Part shown: positions 15,890-24,462 of the stretch, in pieces
Position numbering within the stretch: position 1 is the stretch's first letter
How the letters are laid out: every line of letters begins with the position of its first letter
Origin: Clostridiales bacterium
GTDB taxonomy: Bacteria > Bacillota > Clostridia > Lachnospirales > Lachnospiraceae
Assembly (NCBI GenBank): GCA_012519695.1
Contig: JAAYPT010000031.1
Span: forward strand, 1 to 40,451
DNA length: 40,451 nucleotides
Direction: 5' to 3'
Made by a program: the position numbers and the translations under genes
Notes under the pieces: generated by a model
What the model saw: only the letters and a program-made list of their open reading frames with translations
Told to the model about the DNA's origin: nothing
Database searches by the model: none

Positions 15890-16399
15890 ATGAATAAAAA
15901 AGATTTCAGTAAAACACAAAAGCTTACAATATCCGCTATGGTTATGGCACTTTATATTGTAGCACTTTATTTTACGCAAAGTTTTTCTTTTGGCGCATAT
16001 CAAATTCGAATTGCAACATCTATGTATGCGTTATCTTATTTTTGTCCGTTCTTAGTTTTTCCCCTTGGGCTTGCAAACTTTATCGCGAACACACTTTTTG
16101 GTGGTCTGGGACTTCCCGACATGATTGGTGGCTGTCTGGTAGGCATTGTTACATCTGGTATTATCGTTCTTATACGAAAATTCCATTTGCCTAAATTCCT
16201 GATTGTATTACCGATTACTTTTGTTCCGGGACTTTGTGTTCCAATCTGGCTTTCATACCTTTTGCATCTTCCTTATGGTGCACTTGCCGTAAGTTTATGC
16301 ATCGGTCAGATTGTACCTGCAATTTGCGGAACCGCAATTGTTTTATTATTTGAAAAACGGTTTTTTAAATTAACACAGCAAGGAGAGTCTATGGTATGA
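15890..16399 (+). CDS. queT: QueT transporter, queuosine-precursor ECF substrate-binding component
   Basis: A 169-residue membrane protein with about five helices, of the QueT family: small S-components of energy-coupling-factor transporters that take up queuosine precursors. The signature regions are [18 protein letters not shown], the [19 protein letters not shown] segment and the [18 protein letters not shown] loop. A TTGGAGGTGG ribosome binding site precedes the ATG. It overlaps queF by 4 bases. The energising EcfA/EcfT subunits are not in the window and are usually encoded elsewhere and shared. Confidence 0.92.
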   Translation: MNKKDFSKTQKLTISAMVMALYIVALYFTQSFSFGAYQIRIATSMYALSYFCPFLVFPLGLANFIANTLFGGLGLPDMIGGCLVGIVTSGIIVLIRKFHLPKFLIVLPITFVPGLCVPIWLSYLLHLPYGALAVSLCIGQIVPAICGTAIVLLFEKRFFKLTQQGESMV

Positions 16400-16896
16400 G
16401 CAGTGGAAGAAACAAAGAAGAATTGGAACATGTGACAATGCTTGGAAATCAAAAAGTAAAGTATCCCGATGATTATGCACCGGAAGTTTTGGAATGGTTT
16501 CCCAACAAACATCCAGACAATGACTATTTTGTAAAGTTTAATTGCCCGGAATTCACCAGTCTTTGTCCGATTACAGGGCAACCTGACTTTGCTACTATCT
16601 ATATTTCCTATATTCCGGGAGAAAAAATGGTAGAAAGTAAATCCTTAAAACTGTATTTATTCAGTTTCCGTAATCATGGAGATTTTCATGAGGATTGCGT
16701 AAATATCATTATGAAGGACTTAATTAAGCTTATGCAGCCTAAATACATAGAGGTGTGGGGCAAATTCACTCCAAGAGGAGGAATTTCCATTGACCCTTAC
16801 TGCAATTACGGAAAACCTGATACAAAATGGGAAGAAATGGCTTTCAAGCGTCTGAGTGAGCATGATATGTACCCGGAGAAGGTGGATAACCGATGA
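16396..16896 (+). CDS. queF: NADPH-dependent 7-cyano-7-deazaguanine reductase QueF
   Basis: A 166-residue unimodular QueF, which reduces preQ0 to preQ1 in queuosine synthesis. The catalytic Cys57 lies in [13 protein letters not shown] with the conserved Asp64. The NADPH-binding segment is [20 protein letters not shown]. Length matches the short (YkvM-type) form. Start and stop overlap queT and queC by 4 bases each (ATGA). Confidence 0.96.
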   Translation: MSSGRNKEELEHVTMLGNQKVKYPDDYAPEVLEWFPNKHPDNDYFVKFNCPEFTSLCPITGQPDFATIYISYIPGEKMVESKSLKLYLFSFRNHGDFHEDCVNIIMKDLIKLMQPKYIEVWGKFTPRGGISIDPYCNYGKPDTKWEEMAFKRLSEHDMYPEKVDNR

Positions 16897-17579
16897 AAGA
16901 AAAAGCTCTGGTATTATTCAGTGGCGGAGTGGACAGTACCACTTGTCTTGCCCTTGCCATAGAACGTTTCGGGAAGGAAAATGTAGAACCCTTAAGTATC
17001 TTCTATGGTCAAAAACATAAAAAAGAAATAGAAGCCGCAAAAAAAATTCTTTCCTTTTATGGAATTAGCGGTATGGAACTTGACTTATCCGCTATGTTTG
17101 ATTTTAGTGACTGTTCCTTACTCTCTCACTCAGCCATGGAGATTCCTCAGGAATCCTATGAGGAGCAGTTAAAAAGCACTAACGGAAAGCCTGTATCTAC
17201 TTATGTACCATTTCGAAATGGCTTGTTTCTTTCCGCTGCGGCAAGCATTGGACTGGCAAAGCACTGTTCTTACATTTATTATGGTGCTCATAGAGATGAC
17301 GCTGCCGGAAATGCTTATCCGGATTGTAGTGAAGACTTTTTCGCCGCTATGAACCATGCAGTATGGGAAGGCTCCGGAAAGCAGATTCAATTACTGGCTC
17401 CGTTTATTGCTAAAAACAAAGCTCAAATTGTAAAAGAAGGACTTCGTTTGCAGGTTCCTTATGAATTGACCTGGAGTTGCTATGCCGGTGGCGAACATCC
17501 TTGCGGTGTCTGTGGTACTTGCATTGACCGTAAACGCGCCTTTGCTTTAAATGGTGTAACAGACCCGGCATTATACTAA
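16893..17579 (+). CDS. queC: 7-cyano-7-deazaguanine synthase QueC
   Basis: A 228-residue QueC, which converts 7-carboxy-7-deazaguanine to preQ0 using ATP and ammonia. The ATP-binding PP-loop SGGVDS is at residues 10-15. Four zinc-binding cysteines (196, 204, 207, 210) lie in the C-terminal [15 protein letters not shown]. It is the last gene of queT-queF-queC. The genes for its substrate, queD and queE, are not in this operon. Confidence 0.96.
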   Translation: MKEKALVLFSGGVDSTTCLALAIERFGKENVEPLSIFYGQKHKKEIEAAKKILSFYGISGMELDLSAMFDFSDCSLLSHSAMEIPQESYEEQLKSTNGKPVSTYVPFRNGLFLSAAASIGLAKHCSYIYYGAHRDDAAGNAYPDCSEDFFAAMNHAVWEGSGKQIQLLAPFIAKNKAQIVKEGLRLQVPYELTWSCYAGGEHPCGVCGTCIDRKRAFALNGVTDPALY

Positions 17580-17583
17580 TATA

Positions 17584-17612
17584 ATGCAATAGGACGCAAT
17601 TTCCTATTGCAT
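17584..17612. repeat. Dispersed palindrome, copy 3
   Basis: ATGCAATAGGA-CGCAATT-TCCTATTGCAT, with perfect 11-bp arms. It directly follows the queC stop and directly precedes a bidirectional terminator. Confidence 0.92.
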
Positions 17613-17616
17613 AAAA

Positions 17617-17654
17617 AGTCCCAGTAGAATAAATACTTCTACTGGGACTTTTTA
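17617..17654. terminator. Bidirectional terminator between queC and the DUF1002 gene
   Basis: AGTCCCAGTAGAA (17617-17629) and TTCTACTGGGACT (17637-17649) form a perfect 13-bp stem with a 7-base loop. It is flanked by AAAAA on one side and TTTTT on the other, so it can end both convergent transcripts. Confidence 0.93.
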
Positions 17655-17670
17655 TAGGCTTACTTCTTTT

Positions 17671-18813
17671 CTAAAACAAATTTTTAAAGAAATCAATAAT
17701 GGACTGGAAGAAGGCTACGATTTTATCCCATAATCCTTCTGCATCCATATCTGCCAACTTATCATACAAAGACTGTGCCTGACTCTTCATGGTATCTAAG
17801 TCCAAGTCCAAATCTTTAATCTTCATTAACAAAGTGGTCAACTGGTCTATTTCATCCTGATTTAATGTAATGTCAAACTTATCACAGGCTTTTTTGATTG
17901 CCTTTTGAATATCTTCTTTGGAATCTAATCCGTTTTCAATGATATCCTGCTTTAAGTATGCCAAAAGTTCCTCTGCTTTTTCAGAGTCTCCCACAATCTG
18001 AGCAATATCACCTGTTACAACCAACTCATTTAGTGCCGCATCCATACTCTCTTCTGACACTTCTTCTCCCGTCATAACAGAATATGCCTTTAACGCTCCT
18101 ACCAATGCTGCTGTACCTGAAATCGGTGTTGGACCTGCAACGATAATATCTGCATCTGTAATACCGGCAGTAATTAACGCATTTTTATACATTCCTATGG
18201 TACAATAGGAAATATTTTTTGTAGTAATGTTAATTCCATGTCCCTCTTCCCTTTTTACTACTAATACAGAGGAAAGAGATCTTGTTCCAATTTTATCCGA
18301 AGAAACATATTTTCCTAAATACTGATGTTCCTCATCATTGGTAACATATATCACATCATAATCGCTTAATTCTTCCGGCTTAATGCCTAACAGTTCCAAG
18401 ACTGTTGCCTGCTGTTCTGCTGTCAAATTGGCTCCCAATGCAAGATATGGCTTATCCTCTTTTGTAATAGGTTCTGTTACTTCGCCCTTTTCTTCCATTG
18501 CTCCGGTATCTATCGGTGTTTCTGTATTGGCATCGGTACTTGTATTCTGCTCTGTGTTTGTGCCTTGCTCTTTAGAATTACTATCAACTTTGTCTGCACT
18601 TTCTGCATCAGTACTATTTGTGGTATTCTCGGTACTTTCTGCATTATTGGTTGTTTCTGCTTCCTTGTTGTTTTCTTGTACTTCGGTAGTTTCCTGTGTC
18701 TCCTGACTCTCCTGTGTCTCTGTTGCCTGTGCCGCTTTTACTGTACTTGGTGTTGTAAGTAATACGGTTCCTGCCAGACATAGGCTCATAGCCTGTTTAA
18801 TGTGCTTTTTCAT
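17671..18813 (-). CDS. Secreted DUF1002 protein with long Ser/Thr/Glu/Asn-rich linker
   Basis: A 380-residue protein starting MKKHIKQAMSLCLAGTVLL. A classical signal peptide ends near TVKA. It is followed by about 90 residues of low-complexity Thr/Glu/Ser/Asn sequence, then a DUF1002 domain (YDVIYVTNDEEHQYLG, then IGTRSLSSVLVVKREEGHGI and DIIVAGPTPISGTAALVG) and a helical tail. DUF1002 proteins (YpuA-like) are secreted proteins of unknown role in Firmicutes. An upstream in-frame start would overlap the hydrolase gene; the ATG at 18813 with GAGGA before it is preferred. It is the last gene of the truA operon. Confidence 0.85.
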   Translation of the reverse strand: MKKHIKQAMSLCLAGTVLLTTPSTVKAAQATETQESQETQETTEVQENNKEAETTNNAESTENTTNSTDAESADKVDSNSKEQGTNTEQNTSTDANTETPIDTGAMEEKGEVTEPITKEDKPYLALGANLTAEQQATVLELLGIKPEELSDYDVIYVTNDEEHQYLGKYVSSDKIGTRSLSSVLVVKREEGHGINITTKNISYCTIGMYKNALITAGITDADIIVAGPTPISGTAALVGALKAYSVMTGEEVSEESMDAALNELVVTGDIAQIVGDSEKAEELLAYLKQDIIENGLDSKEDIQKAIKKACDKFDITLNQDEIDQLTTLLMKIKDLDLDLDTMKSQAQSLYDKLADMDAEGLWDKIVAFFQSIIDFFKNLF

Positions 18814-18833
18814 GTTGTCCTCGCTTTCTGTCT

Positions 18834-19769
18834 CTATACTAATTCCATGCGCACCTTTATCCATGCATAAATATCTTCATATACCTTTTCTCGATCTGTT
18901 TCATTTAAAATTTCATGACGGTCTGTAGGATAAAGTTTCCATGTAATATCTTCTATTCCGGCTTTTTCATATGTTTCATAAGCCTCTTTTACCCCTTCGC
19001 CATAATTTCCTACCGGATCATCCTCGCCAGCCACCAAAAACAGTGGAAGTTCTTTTGGTATTGCATTTATATGCTCTGGCTGATTGATATAATATATGGT
19101 ATCAAAAAGATTGTAAAATCCGTTCAAAGTAAAGATAAAACTACACTTTGCTTCACTGTTATAAGCCTCTACAATTTTTCTATCCTTAGTAAGCCATGCG
19201 CCTCCCCCTTCTGATTCAAATCGTTTATTATTTTCAGAAAAGGCTAAATTATTTACGAACTTACTTCGATGATTCCATCCCCGGAAAAAGGCTAACACTT
19301 TGCATACTCTTTTTCCAAATTTTACTCTTTTATCCGGCTGGCTTCCCGTTCCCATAATAATTGCTCCACGGAGATTTTCTCCATACTTGGACAAATACTT
19401 TCTTAACAAAAAGGAACCCATACTGTGTCCCAACATGAAATATGGTACCCCTGCATATTCTTTTTGTGTCATGGTACGAAGTTTATTCATATCTTCCACC
19501 AAGATGTCACTGCCATTTTTCGGTGCAAAATATCCCCAGTATTCAGAAGACACCACTGAATCTCCGTGTCCCAAATGATCATGACCTACTACTACAAATC
19601 CCTTCTGAGTCATGAACTGGGCAAAGGCATCATAACGTTCAATGTATTCTACCATTCCATGTGCAATCTGCAAAACGCCGACTACTTCTTTCGTATCCGG
19701 TTCCCACTTTACGGCATGAATCTTGGTTCCTTTATCGGCGGATAAAAATTCAAATGTACTCTTCTTCAT
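18834..19769 (-). CDS. Alpha/beta hydrolase, monoacylglycerol lipase-like
   Basis: A 311-residue serine hydrolase. The nucleophile elbow GHSMG has Ser116. The early HG-containing loop IAHGMVEYIERYDAFA is typical of the monoglyceride lipase/lysophospholipase (Hydrolase_4) group. The acid and base of the triad probably lie in VAGEDDPVG and TDRHEILNE. No signal peptide is seen, so it is cytoplasmic. The substrate is likely a lipid or ester but is not determined. It is 24 bases downstream of the chemoreceptor-like gene. Confidence 0.88.
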   Translation of the reverse strand: MKKSTFEFLSADKGTKIHAVKWEPDTKEVVGVLQIAHGMVEYIERYDAFAQFMTQKGFVVVGHDHLGHGDSVVSSEYWGYFAPKNGSDILVEDMNKLRTMTQKEYAGVPYFMLGHSMGSFLLRKYLSKYGENLRGAIIMGTGSQPDKRVKFGKRVCKVLAFFRGWNHRSKFVNNLAFSENNKRFESEGGGAWLTKDRKIVEAYNSEAKCSFIFTLNGFYNLFDTIYYINQPEHINAIPKELPLFLVAGEDDPVGNYGEGVKEAYETYEKAGIEDITWKLYPTDRHEILNETDREKVYEDIYAWIKVRMELV

Positions 19770-19793
19770 ATTTTTCTCCTGTCCTTTCCCAAT

Positions 19794-20777
19794 TTATCTT
19801 CCTGCTGCTTCTAATTTTGCTGCTTTTATCTGTTCCCGAATCTCCTGCTGACCGTCCTTTAGCTGTTCTAATGCATCCTGTTGTTTCATAAAACTTTCTC
19901 CGGCCTGTTCCATAGCATCCGTTGCTAACGCATATTGTTTTACCAACTCTTCTTCTTTTGCAACAGTTCCTGTTAATTCTTCCTGTAACTTCTTCACTTG
20001 TGGACTAAAATTCTGTATGTCTGAATGCTCCATTCGATAGAGACTATCGGAAAATTCTTTGGTACTCTTTCCCATTCGGACATTGTTATCCTTTAATAAT
20101 CCATTCAAATGTGTTACCTGGGATTTTGTCTCTTCTAACTTTTCATTTATGGTTTCTATCGCCTTTTGAAAAGAACCTGTAATCTGCTGATACTGACCTG
20201 CTAACTCACGCACATCTTCTGCTGCTGCCACAAATTCTCTTCCGCTCTCTCCCATACGTCCTGCCTCAATTGCGGCATTTAAAGAAAGAACTCCCATCTG
20301 TTTTCCCATATCTTCTAACTCTGTCATATGGGATGTAATTTCTTTCATTTCTTCCTGCAACTCTGATGATACTTTACTTAAAAACTCTGCCGGTGCAGTA
20401 AAATGCTTGTTCTGCTCCACCGTTTCTAACATATTCTCCTGTTGTTGCTTTAACTCCTCTACGATTTTCCAATAACAATCTTCTGATTGCTCTAATCCAC
20501 CGGAAATTCTCTCCACAACTTCCTGAATATGATGATTCTTCTGTCTTTGTTCTTCTGTATGGTCTGCTGCACAATTTACTGCATCTATTACTCTTGTTAA
20601 TTGCTGGTCCATCTTTTCCTGGCTTTTCTTCAAAGTATCCATTCTCTCATCTGTATCGCTTTGTTTTTGGGTAATATCTGCAAATACTTGTGAATAACGA
20701 TCCAGCATTACTTGTCTTGCTAATAATTCTTTTTCTAATTCTTTGGATTCACCCTGTTTCTTTCGTCCACCAAACAT
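19794..20777 (-). CDS. Soluble coiled-coil protein with chemoreceptor-like signalling domain
   Basis: A protein of about 327 residues, nearly all coiled coil, with no membrane helix. The middle contains MGVLSLNAAIEAGRMGESGREFVAAAEDVRELA, the conserved hairpin-type motif of methyl-accepting chemotaxis signalling domains, although the usual FxxVAxEVRxLAE is altered. It may thus be a degenerate or non-chemotactic receptor that still forms dimers. The ATG at 20777 is chosen because AAAGGGG and AGGAG precede it; a TTG seven codons upstream is possible. It lies in the truA-recJ operon. No chemotaxis gene is near. Confidence 0.72.
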   Translation of the reverse strand: MFGGRKKQGESKELEKELLARQVMLDRYSQVFADITQKQSDTDERMDTLKKSQEKMDQQLTRVIDAVNCAADHTEEQRQKNHHIQEVVERISGGLEQSEDCYWKIVEELKQQQENMLETVEQNKHFTAPAEFLSKVSSELQEEMKEITSHMTELEDMGKQMGVLSLNAAIEAGRMGESGREFVAAAEDVRELAGQYQQITGSFQKAIETINEKLEETKSQVTHLNGLLKDNNVRMGKSTKEFSDSLYRMEHSDIQNFSPQVKKLQEELTGTVAKEEELVKQYALATDAMEQAGESFMKQQDALEQLKDGQQEIREQIKAAKLEAAGR

Positions 20778-20831
20778 CTCTCCTGCCCCTTTCTGCAATC
20801 TTCCTTTAAGTATAACACCATTGCCCTTATA

Positions 20832-22592
20832 TCAGCAATAATTCTTCACAATTATTTGTAAACTTTCTCTTCCATTATATTCATTTACTTCCGGATAATA
20901 CACAAAGGATGCAAGCATCATTCCGCCATTTCCGCGAAGTGTTTGCTCTAATGCCTGTTCTCCGTACTTTTCCTTATAAAAAGCTAACATTTCCTGTATA
21001 TTTCCGAAATACACCGCTTCCATTCTGGTTCCCGCCTGACTTTCCACTTGCATTTTACATACATTCTGATTCTTTCCTATAATTCGCATAGATAAAAGTC
21101 GAATATTTTTATCTGCAAATACCGGTTTTTCATTGGACTTTCCAAAAGGCTCTAGGCATTTTAACTCCTCTATCAATCCTTTGGATATGTAATCCAGTGG
21201 CATAGGCACATCAATCATAATCTTAGGCAACAAATCTTCTTCTGTAAGTGTTGTATTTTCATTCATCTGCCGCCGAAAAATATCTACGTTTTCTTCCGGC
21301 ATGGAAAGCCCTGCTGCCATAGGATGTCCGCCAAATTTTGTAAACAAATGACTGCACTTTACCATTTCATCATACATGGAATAACTTTCAATGGAACGCC
21401 CGGAACCTTTCACCCCTTCTTCTCCCCTGGTAAGTACAAATACCGGACGATGATACCGCTCTCGAATTCTTCCTGCTATAATTCCGGCTAAGCTCTCATG
21501 ACACTCCGGTAAATAAATCACCAATACTTTATCCTTTTTTAATTCTGTTTCTTCTACTAATGCCTTTGCCTGTTCAACACCTGCTTCCGTTAATTCCTTT
21601 CTGCTGGCATTCAAATCATACAGGTCGGTTGCACAGCTTGCAGCCTCTGCCTCATTTCTCGCCAATAAAAGCTCCAATGCACGCTTTGCAGTATCTAATC
21701 GTCCGCTGGCATTCAGGCAAGGTCCTAATACAAATCCGATATGATAGGACTTAAGTGTTCCCATGGGGATATTATTTTTTGCTGCCAATGCACGCATTCC
21801 AAAATTCGTAGTATGATTTAACTTCTTCAATCCCTCTTTTACCAGAATACGATTCTCTCCTGTCAAATCCATTACATCGCCCACGGTAGCAAATGCCGCA
21901 TTTTCCAAAAATTCCATTGCTTTTGCAGCCTCTATTCCCATTGCCGGATAGAGCACCTGTATAAGTTTGAAGGCTACTGCTGCACCACACAATCCCTTAT
22001 TGGGATATGGACAATCTTCCTGTTTGGGATTTACAATGGCATCTGCCGGCGGAAGCAAATATTTCTTTTCACCGTTTTCTTTCTGATATGGCACCTCATG
22101 ATGGTCTGTTACAATTACCGTCATATTTAATTGTTTTACCAGCTCTAATGCCTCTGTTGCCGCAATTCCATTATCACAGGTCAATATAGTATCTATTTCC
22201 GCTTCCTTTGCCTGTTCGATCAGTCGGTTATTTACACCATATCCATCTGCGATTCGATCCGGTATGGCATAATCTACCATTGCTCCACACTTTTTCAATC
22301 CGGAATATAAAATGTAAACAGACTGCACCCCATCGATATCATAATCTCCGATAATTCTGATTTTCTTCTGGGATTCTATTTTCTCTTTTAAAATAGAAAC
22401 TGCCTTTTTTACGTCTTTTAATTCTTCCGGTGGATATAAATCATTAATGGTTCCATTCAAATATTTATCGATTTCCCCTTCGTCTGTAATATCCCTGTTT
22501 CGTATGATTCGAGCTGTTACCTGATCAATTCCAAAACGCTTGGAAAGCTCTTTAAAGTCCGCTCTTTTTGTTGCAACATACCACTTTTCCAT
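20832..22592 (-). CDS. recJ: Single-stranded-DNA-specific exonuclease RecJ
   Basis: A 586-residue DHH-family nuclease. The metal ligands lie in GDYDIDG (residues 82-88), in LTCDNG and in the DHH motif at 163-165. The C-terminal half has the DHHA1 segment GGHPMAAGLSM and an OB-fold-type tail. RecJ degrades single-stranded DNA 5' to 3' in recombination and mismatch repair. Length is at the short end for RecJ. It starts 20 bases after truA. Confidence 0.93.
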   Translation of the reverse strand: MEKWYVATKRADFKELSKRFGIDQVTARIIRNRDITDEGEIDKYLNGTINDLYPPEELKDVKKAVSILKEKIESQKKIRIIGDYDIDGVQSVYILYSGLKKCGAMVDYAIPDRIADGYGVNNRLIEQAKEAEIDTILTCDNGIAATEALELVKQLNMTVIVTDHHEVPYQKENGEKKYLLPPADAIVNPKQEDCPYPNKGLCGAAVAFKLIQVLYPAMGIEAAKAMEFLENAAFATVGDVMDLTGENRILVKEGLKKLNHTTNFGMRALAAKNNIPMGTLKSYHIGFVLGPCLNASGRLDTAKRALELLLARNEAEAASCATDLYDLNASRKELTEAGVEQAKALVEETELKKDKVLVIYLPECHESLAGIIAGRIRERYHRPVFVLTRGEEGVKGSGRSIESYSMYDEMVKCSHLFTKFGGHPMAAGLSMPEENVDIFRRQMNENTTLTEEDLLPKIMIDVPMPLDYISKGLIEELKCLEPFGKSNEKPVFADKNIRLLSMRIIGKNQNVCKMQVESQAGTRMEAVYFGNIQEMLAFYKEKYGEQALEQTLRGNGGMMLASFVYYPEVNEYNGRESLQIIVKNYC

Positions 22593-22612
22593 TTCTGTTT
22601 CTTCCTATTCTG

Positions 22613-23353
22613 TCAATATTCTACGCTCCACAAGGTTAATCCCTTTGCGGGCATGGTAATTCCTGCATTTTCTCTTTTCTTGGTATCTAAAATTGCCGGT
22701 ATTTCTTCCGGTTTTCGCGCTCCCTGTCCTATTTCTGTCAGTGTTCCTACCATAATGCGTACCATATTATGCAAAAATCCATTTCCCGTTATTTGAATAT
22801 CTATCTCTTCTTTTTCTTTTACAATCTCAATCTGATAAATGGTTCGTACCGTGGACTTCTTTTTCCCATGATTCGTACAAAATGCAGCAAAATCATGGGT
22901 TCCCGTCAGATATTTTGCTGCCTGTCTCATAGCCTCTATATCCAGCGGCTTTTCTATGGTATACATCCATTTTCGTTCAAATACATTGGGCATACTGCTG
23001 TTAAAAATCCGATATACATATGTCTTTCGTACTGCCGACAATCTGGCATGAAACCGCTCCGGTGCCTCTTCCATTGCCACAACTCCGATGTCTTCCGGTA
23101 AATAGTGATTCACATACCCCAGTATTTCAGCAATAGACATATCCACAGACAAATGCACACTTGCCGTCTGTCCTACCGCATGAACTCCTGCATCTGTTCT
23201 GCCGGAACCCTGTAATTCCACCGGCTTTCCTTCCAATTTTGAAAAAACATCATTTAACTTTCCCTGTATGGTAATATCTGTGCTTTTCTGACTTTGCCAA
23301 CCTTTGTATCGTGTACCATCGTACTGTATGGTTAATTTATAATTTTGATTCAC
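22613..23353 (-). CDS. truA: tRNA pseudouridine synthase A
   Basis: A 246-residue TruA. The catalytic Asp54 is in GSGRTDAGVHAVGQ. Other family landmarks are YDGTRYKGWQ near the start and FLHNMVRIMVGTL near the end. It isomerises uridines 38-40 in the anticodon stem of tRNA. It heads the operon truA-recJ-receptor-like-hydrolase-DUF1002. A 10-bp inverted repeat lies just upstream. Confidence 0.96.
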   Translation of the reverse strand: MNQNYKLTIQYDGTRYKGWQSQKSTDITIQGKLNDVFSKLEGKPVELQGSGRTDAGVHAVGQTASVHLSVDMSIAEILGYVNHYLPEDIGVVAMEEAPERFHARLSAVRKTYVYRIFNSSMPNVFERKWMYTIEKPLDIEAMRQAAKYLTGTHDFAAFCTNHGKKKSTVRTIYQIEIVKEKEEIDIQITGNGFLHNMVRIMVGTLTEIGQGARKPEEIPAILDTKKRENAGITMPAKGLTLWSVEY

Positions 23354-23364
23354 GTTCTGTTTCC

Positions 23365-23409
23365 TTTGCTATCAAATCATGTATTTTATTCCTCTTGCAT
23401 GATAGCAAA
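23365..23409. promoter_or_regulatory. Inverted repeat upstream of truA
   Basis: TTTGCTATCA (23365-23374) and TGATAGCAAA (23400-23409) are perfect 10-bp inverted repeats, 25 bases apart. They lie between the divergent truA and DHH-phosphoesterase genes, starting 12 bases from the truA start codon. They could form a leader hairpin or a split operator. Neither arm is followed by a T-run, so this is not a terminator. Confidence 0.45.
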
Positions 23410-23478
23410 ATATAATGACTTTTTCAAGGAACTATGATAACATGGTGTTAATTATACATTACAGAAACGGGGTATTTT

Positions 23479-24462
23479 ATGAATCCACTAACATTGATTT
23501 CCATTTTAAAAAATCATACAGTTTTTATCCAGGCACACAATTTTCCAGATCCGGATGCCATTTCCAGTGCTTTCGGATTACAGCAGTTTTTGGCTTATTA
23601 TGGCATTGAGTCTTCTCTTTGCTATGATGGAAGAATTGACCGTCTAAGTTCTAAGAAAATGCTAGATACTTTTGGAATCACTATGTTTTCCAAGGAAGAA
23701 CTGTCTCATATGAAGGAATCTGACTTTATTATTTTAGTGGATTCTCAGAAAAAGAACGGTAATGTTACCGATTTTATTGGGGATGAAGTGGCATGTATCG
23801 ACCACCACCCTACTTATTTTCCGTATCATTATGAATACAGCGATATTCAGCCGGTAGGAGCCTGTGCCTCTATCATTGCTTCTTACTATGCCAGTACCGA
23901 TACTCCTATTTCTCCCAAATGTGCAGCCGCTTTAGCCTACGGTATCAAAATGGATACTGCTGATTTTACCCGTGGCACTACTCGTCTTGACACCGATATG
24001 CTGGCTTTTCTATTCCCAAAGTCTGACTGGAGTCTGGTTACTTATATGTATTCCAATACTATGGAATTTGACGATTTGCGAGCCTATGGTGCTGCCATTC
24101 AAAATATCTGTATCTATGACCGTACCGGATTTGCTTATATTCCCTTTAACTGTGCTCAGGCATTAATTGCGATTATTTCTGATTTTATTCTTTCTTTAGA
24201 TGTAGTAGATATTGCAATCGTATATGCAATGCAGACAGACGGTATTCGTTTTTCCATCCGTAGTGAAGAAACTCGTATCCATGCAGGTACGTTAATTTCC
24301 CGTACTTTGAATGGTCTTGGTAGTGGTGGTGGACATCCCAGTATGTCCGGTGGAATTATTCCCAAAGACAATATTAAGCTTCTGGGAGAAAATCTCCACA
24401 ACCGCATCCATACTTTATTTATGAATGCCATTGCGGAGACTTTAAAAAATACTCCTAATTAA
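23479..24462 (+). CDS. DHH/DHHA1 phosphoesterase, NrnA-like (oligoribonuclease/pAp phosphatase type)
   Basis: A 327-residue DHH phosphoesterase. The N-terminal metal site has H20-NFP-D24-P-D26, then D88 (ILVDSQ) and the DHH motif at 108-110. The C-terminal DHHA1 domain has GSGGGHPSMSGG. Architecture and length match NrnA-like enzymes, which degrade short RNA oligomers, pAp or cyclic-dinucleotide products. That would suit the neighbouring diguanylate-cyclase gene, whose stop overlaps it by 8 bases on the other strand, but the exact substrate is not readable. The ribosome binding site is weak (CGGGG). Confidence 0.88.
   Translation: MNPLTLISILKNHTVFIQAHNFPDPDAISSAFGLQQFLAYYGIESSLCYDGRIDRLSSKKMLDTFGITMFSKEELSHMKESDFIILVDSQKKNGNVTDFIGDEVACIDHHPTYFPYHYEYSDIQPVGACASIIASYYASTDTPISPKCAAALAYGIKMDTADFTRGTTRLDTDMLAFLFPKSDWSLVTYMYSNTMEFDDLRAYGAAIQNICIYDRTGFAYIPFNCAQALIAIISDFILSLDVVDIAIVYAMQTDGIRFSIRSEETRIHAGTLISRTLNGLGSGGGHPSMSGGIIPKDNIKLLGENLHNRIHTLFMNAIAETLKNTPN

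Noticed and set aside
15678-15893. A 71-codon open frame on the plus strand upstream of queT
   Set aside because: It covers the candidate riboswitch and begins inside a dispersed palindrome, has no ribosome binding site and no recognisable composition. Structure in the RNA explains the region better.
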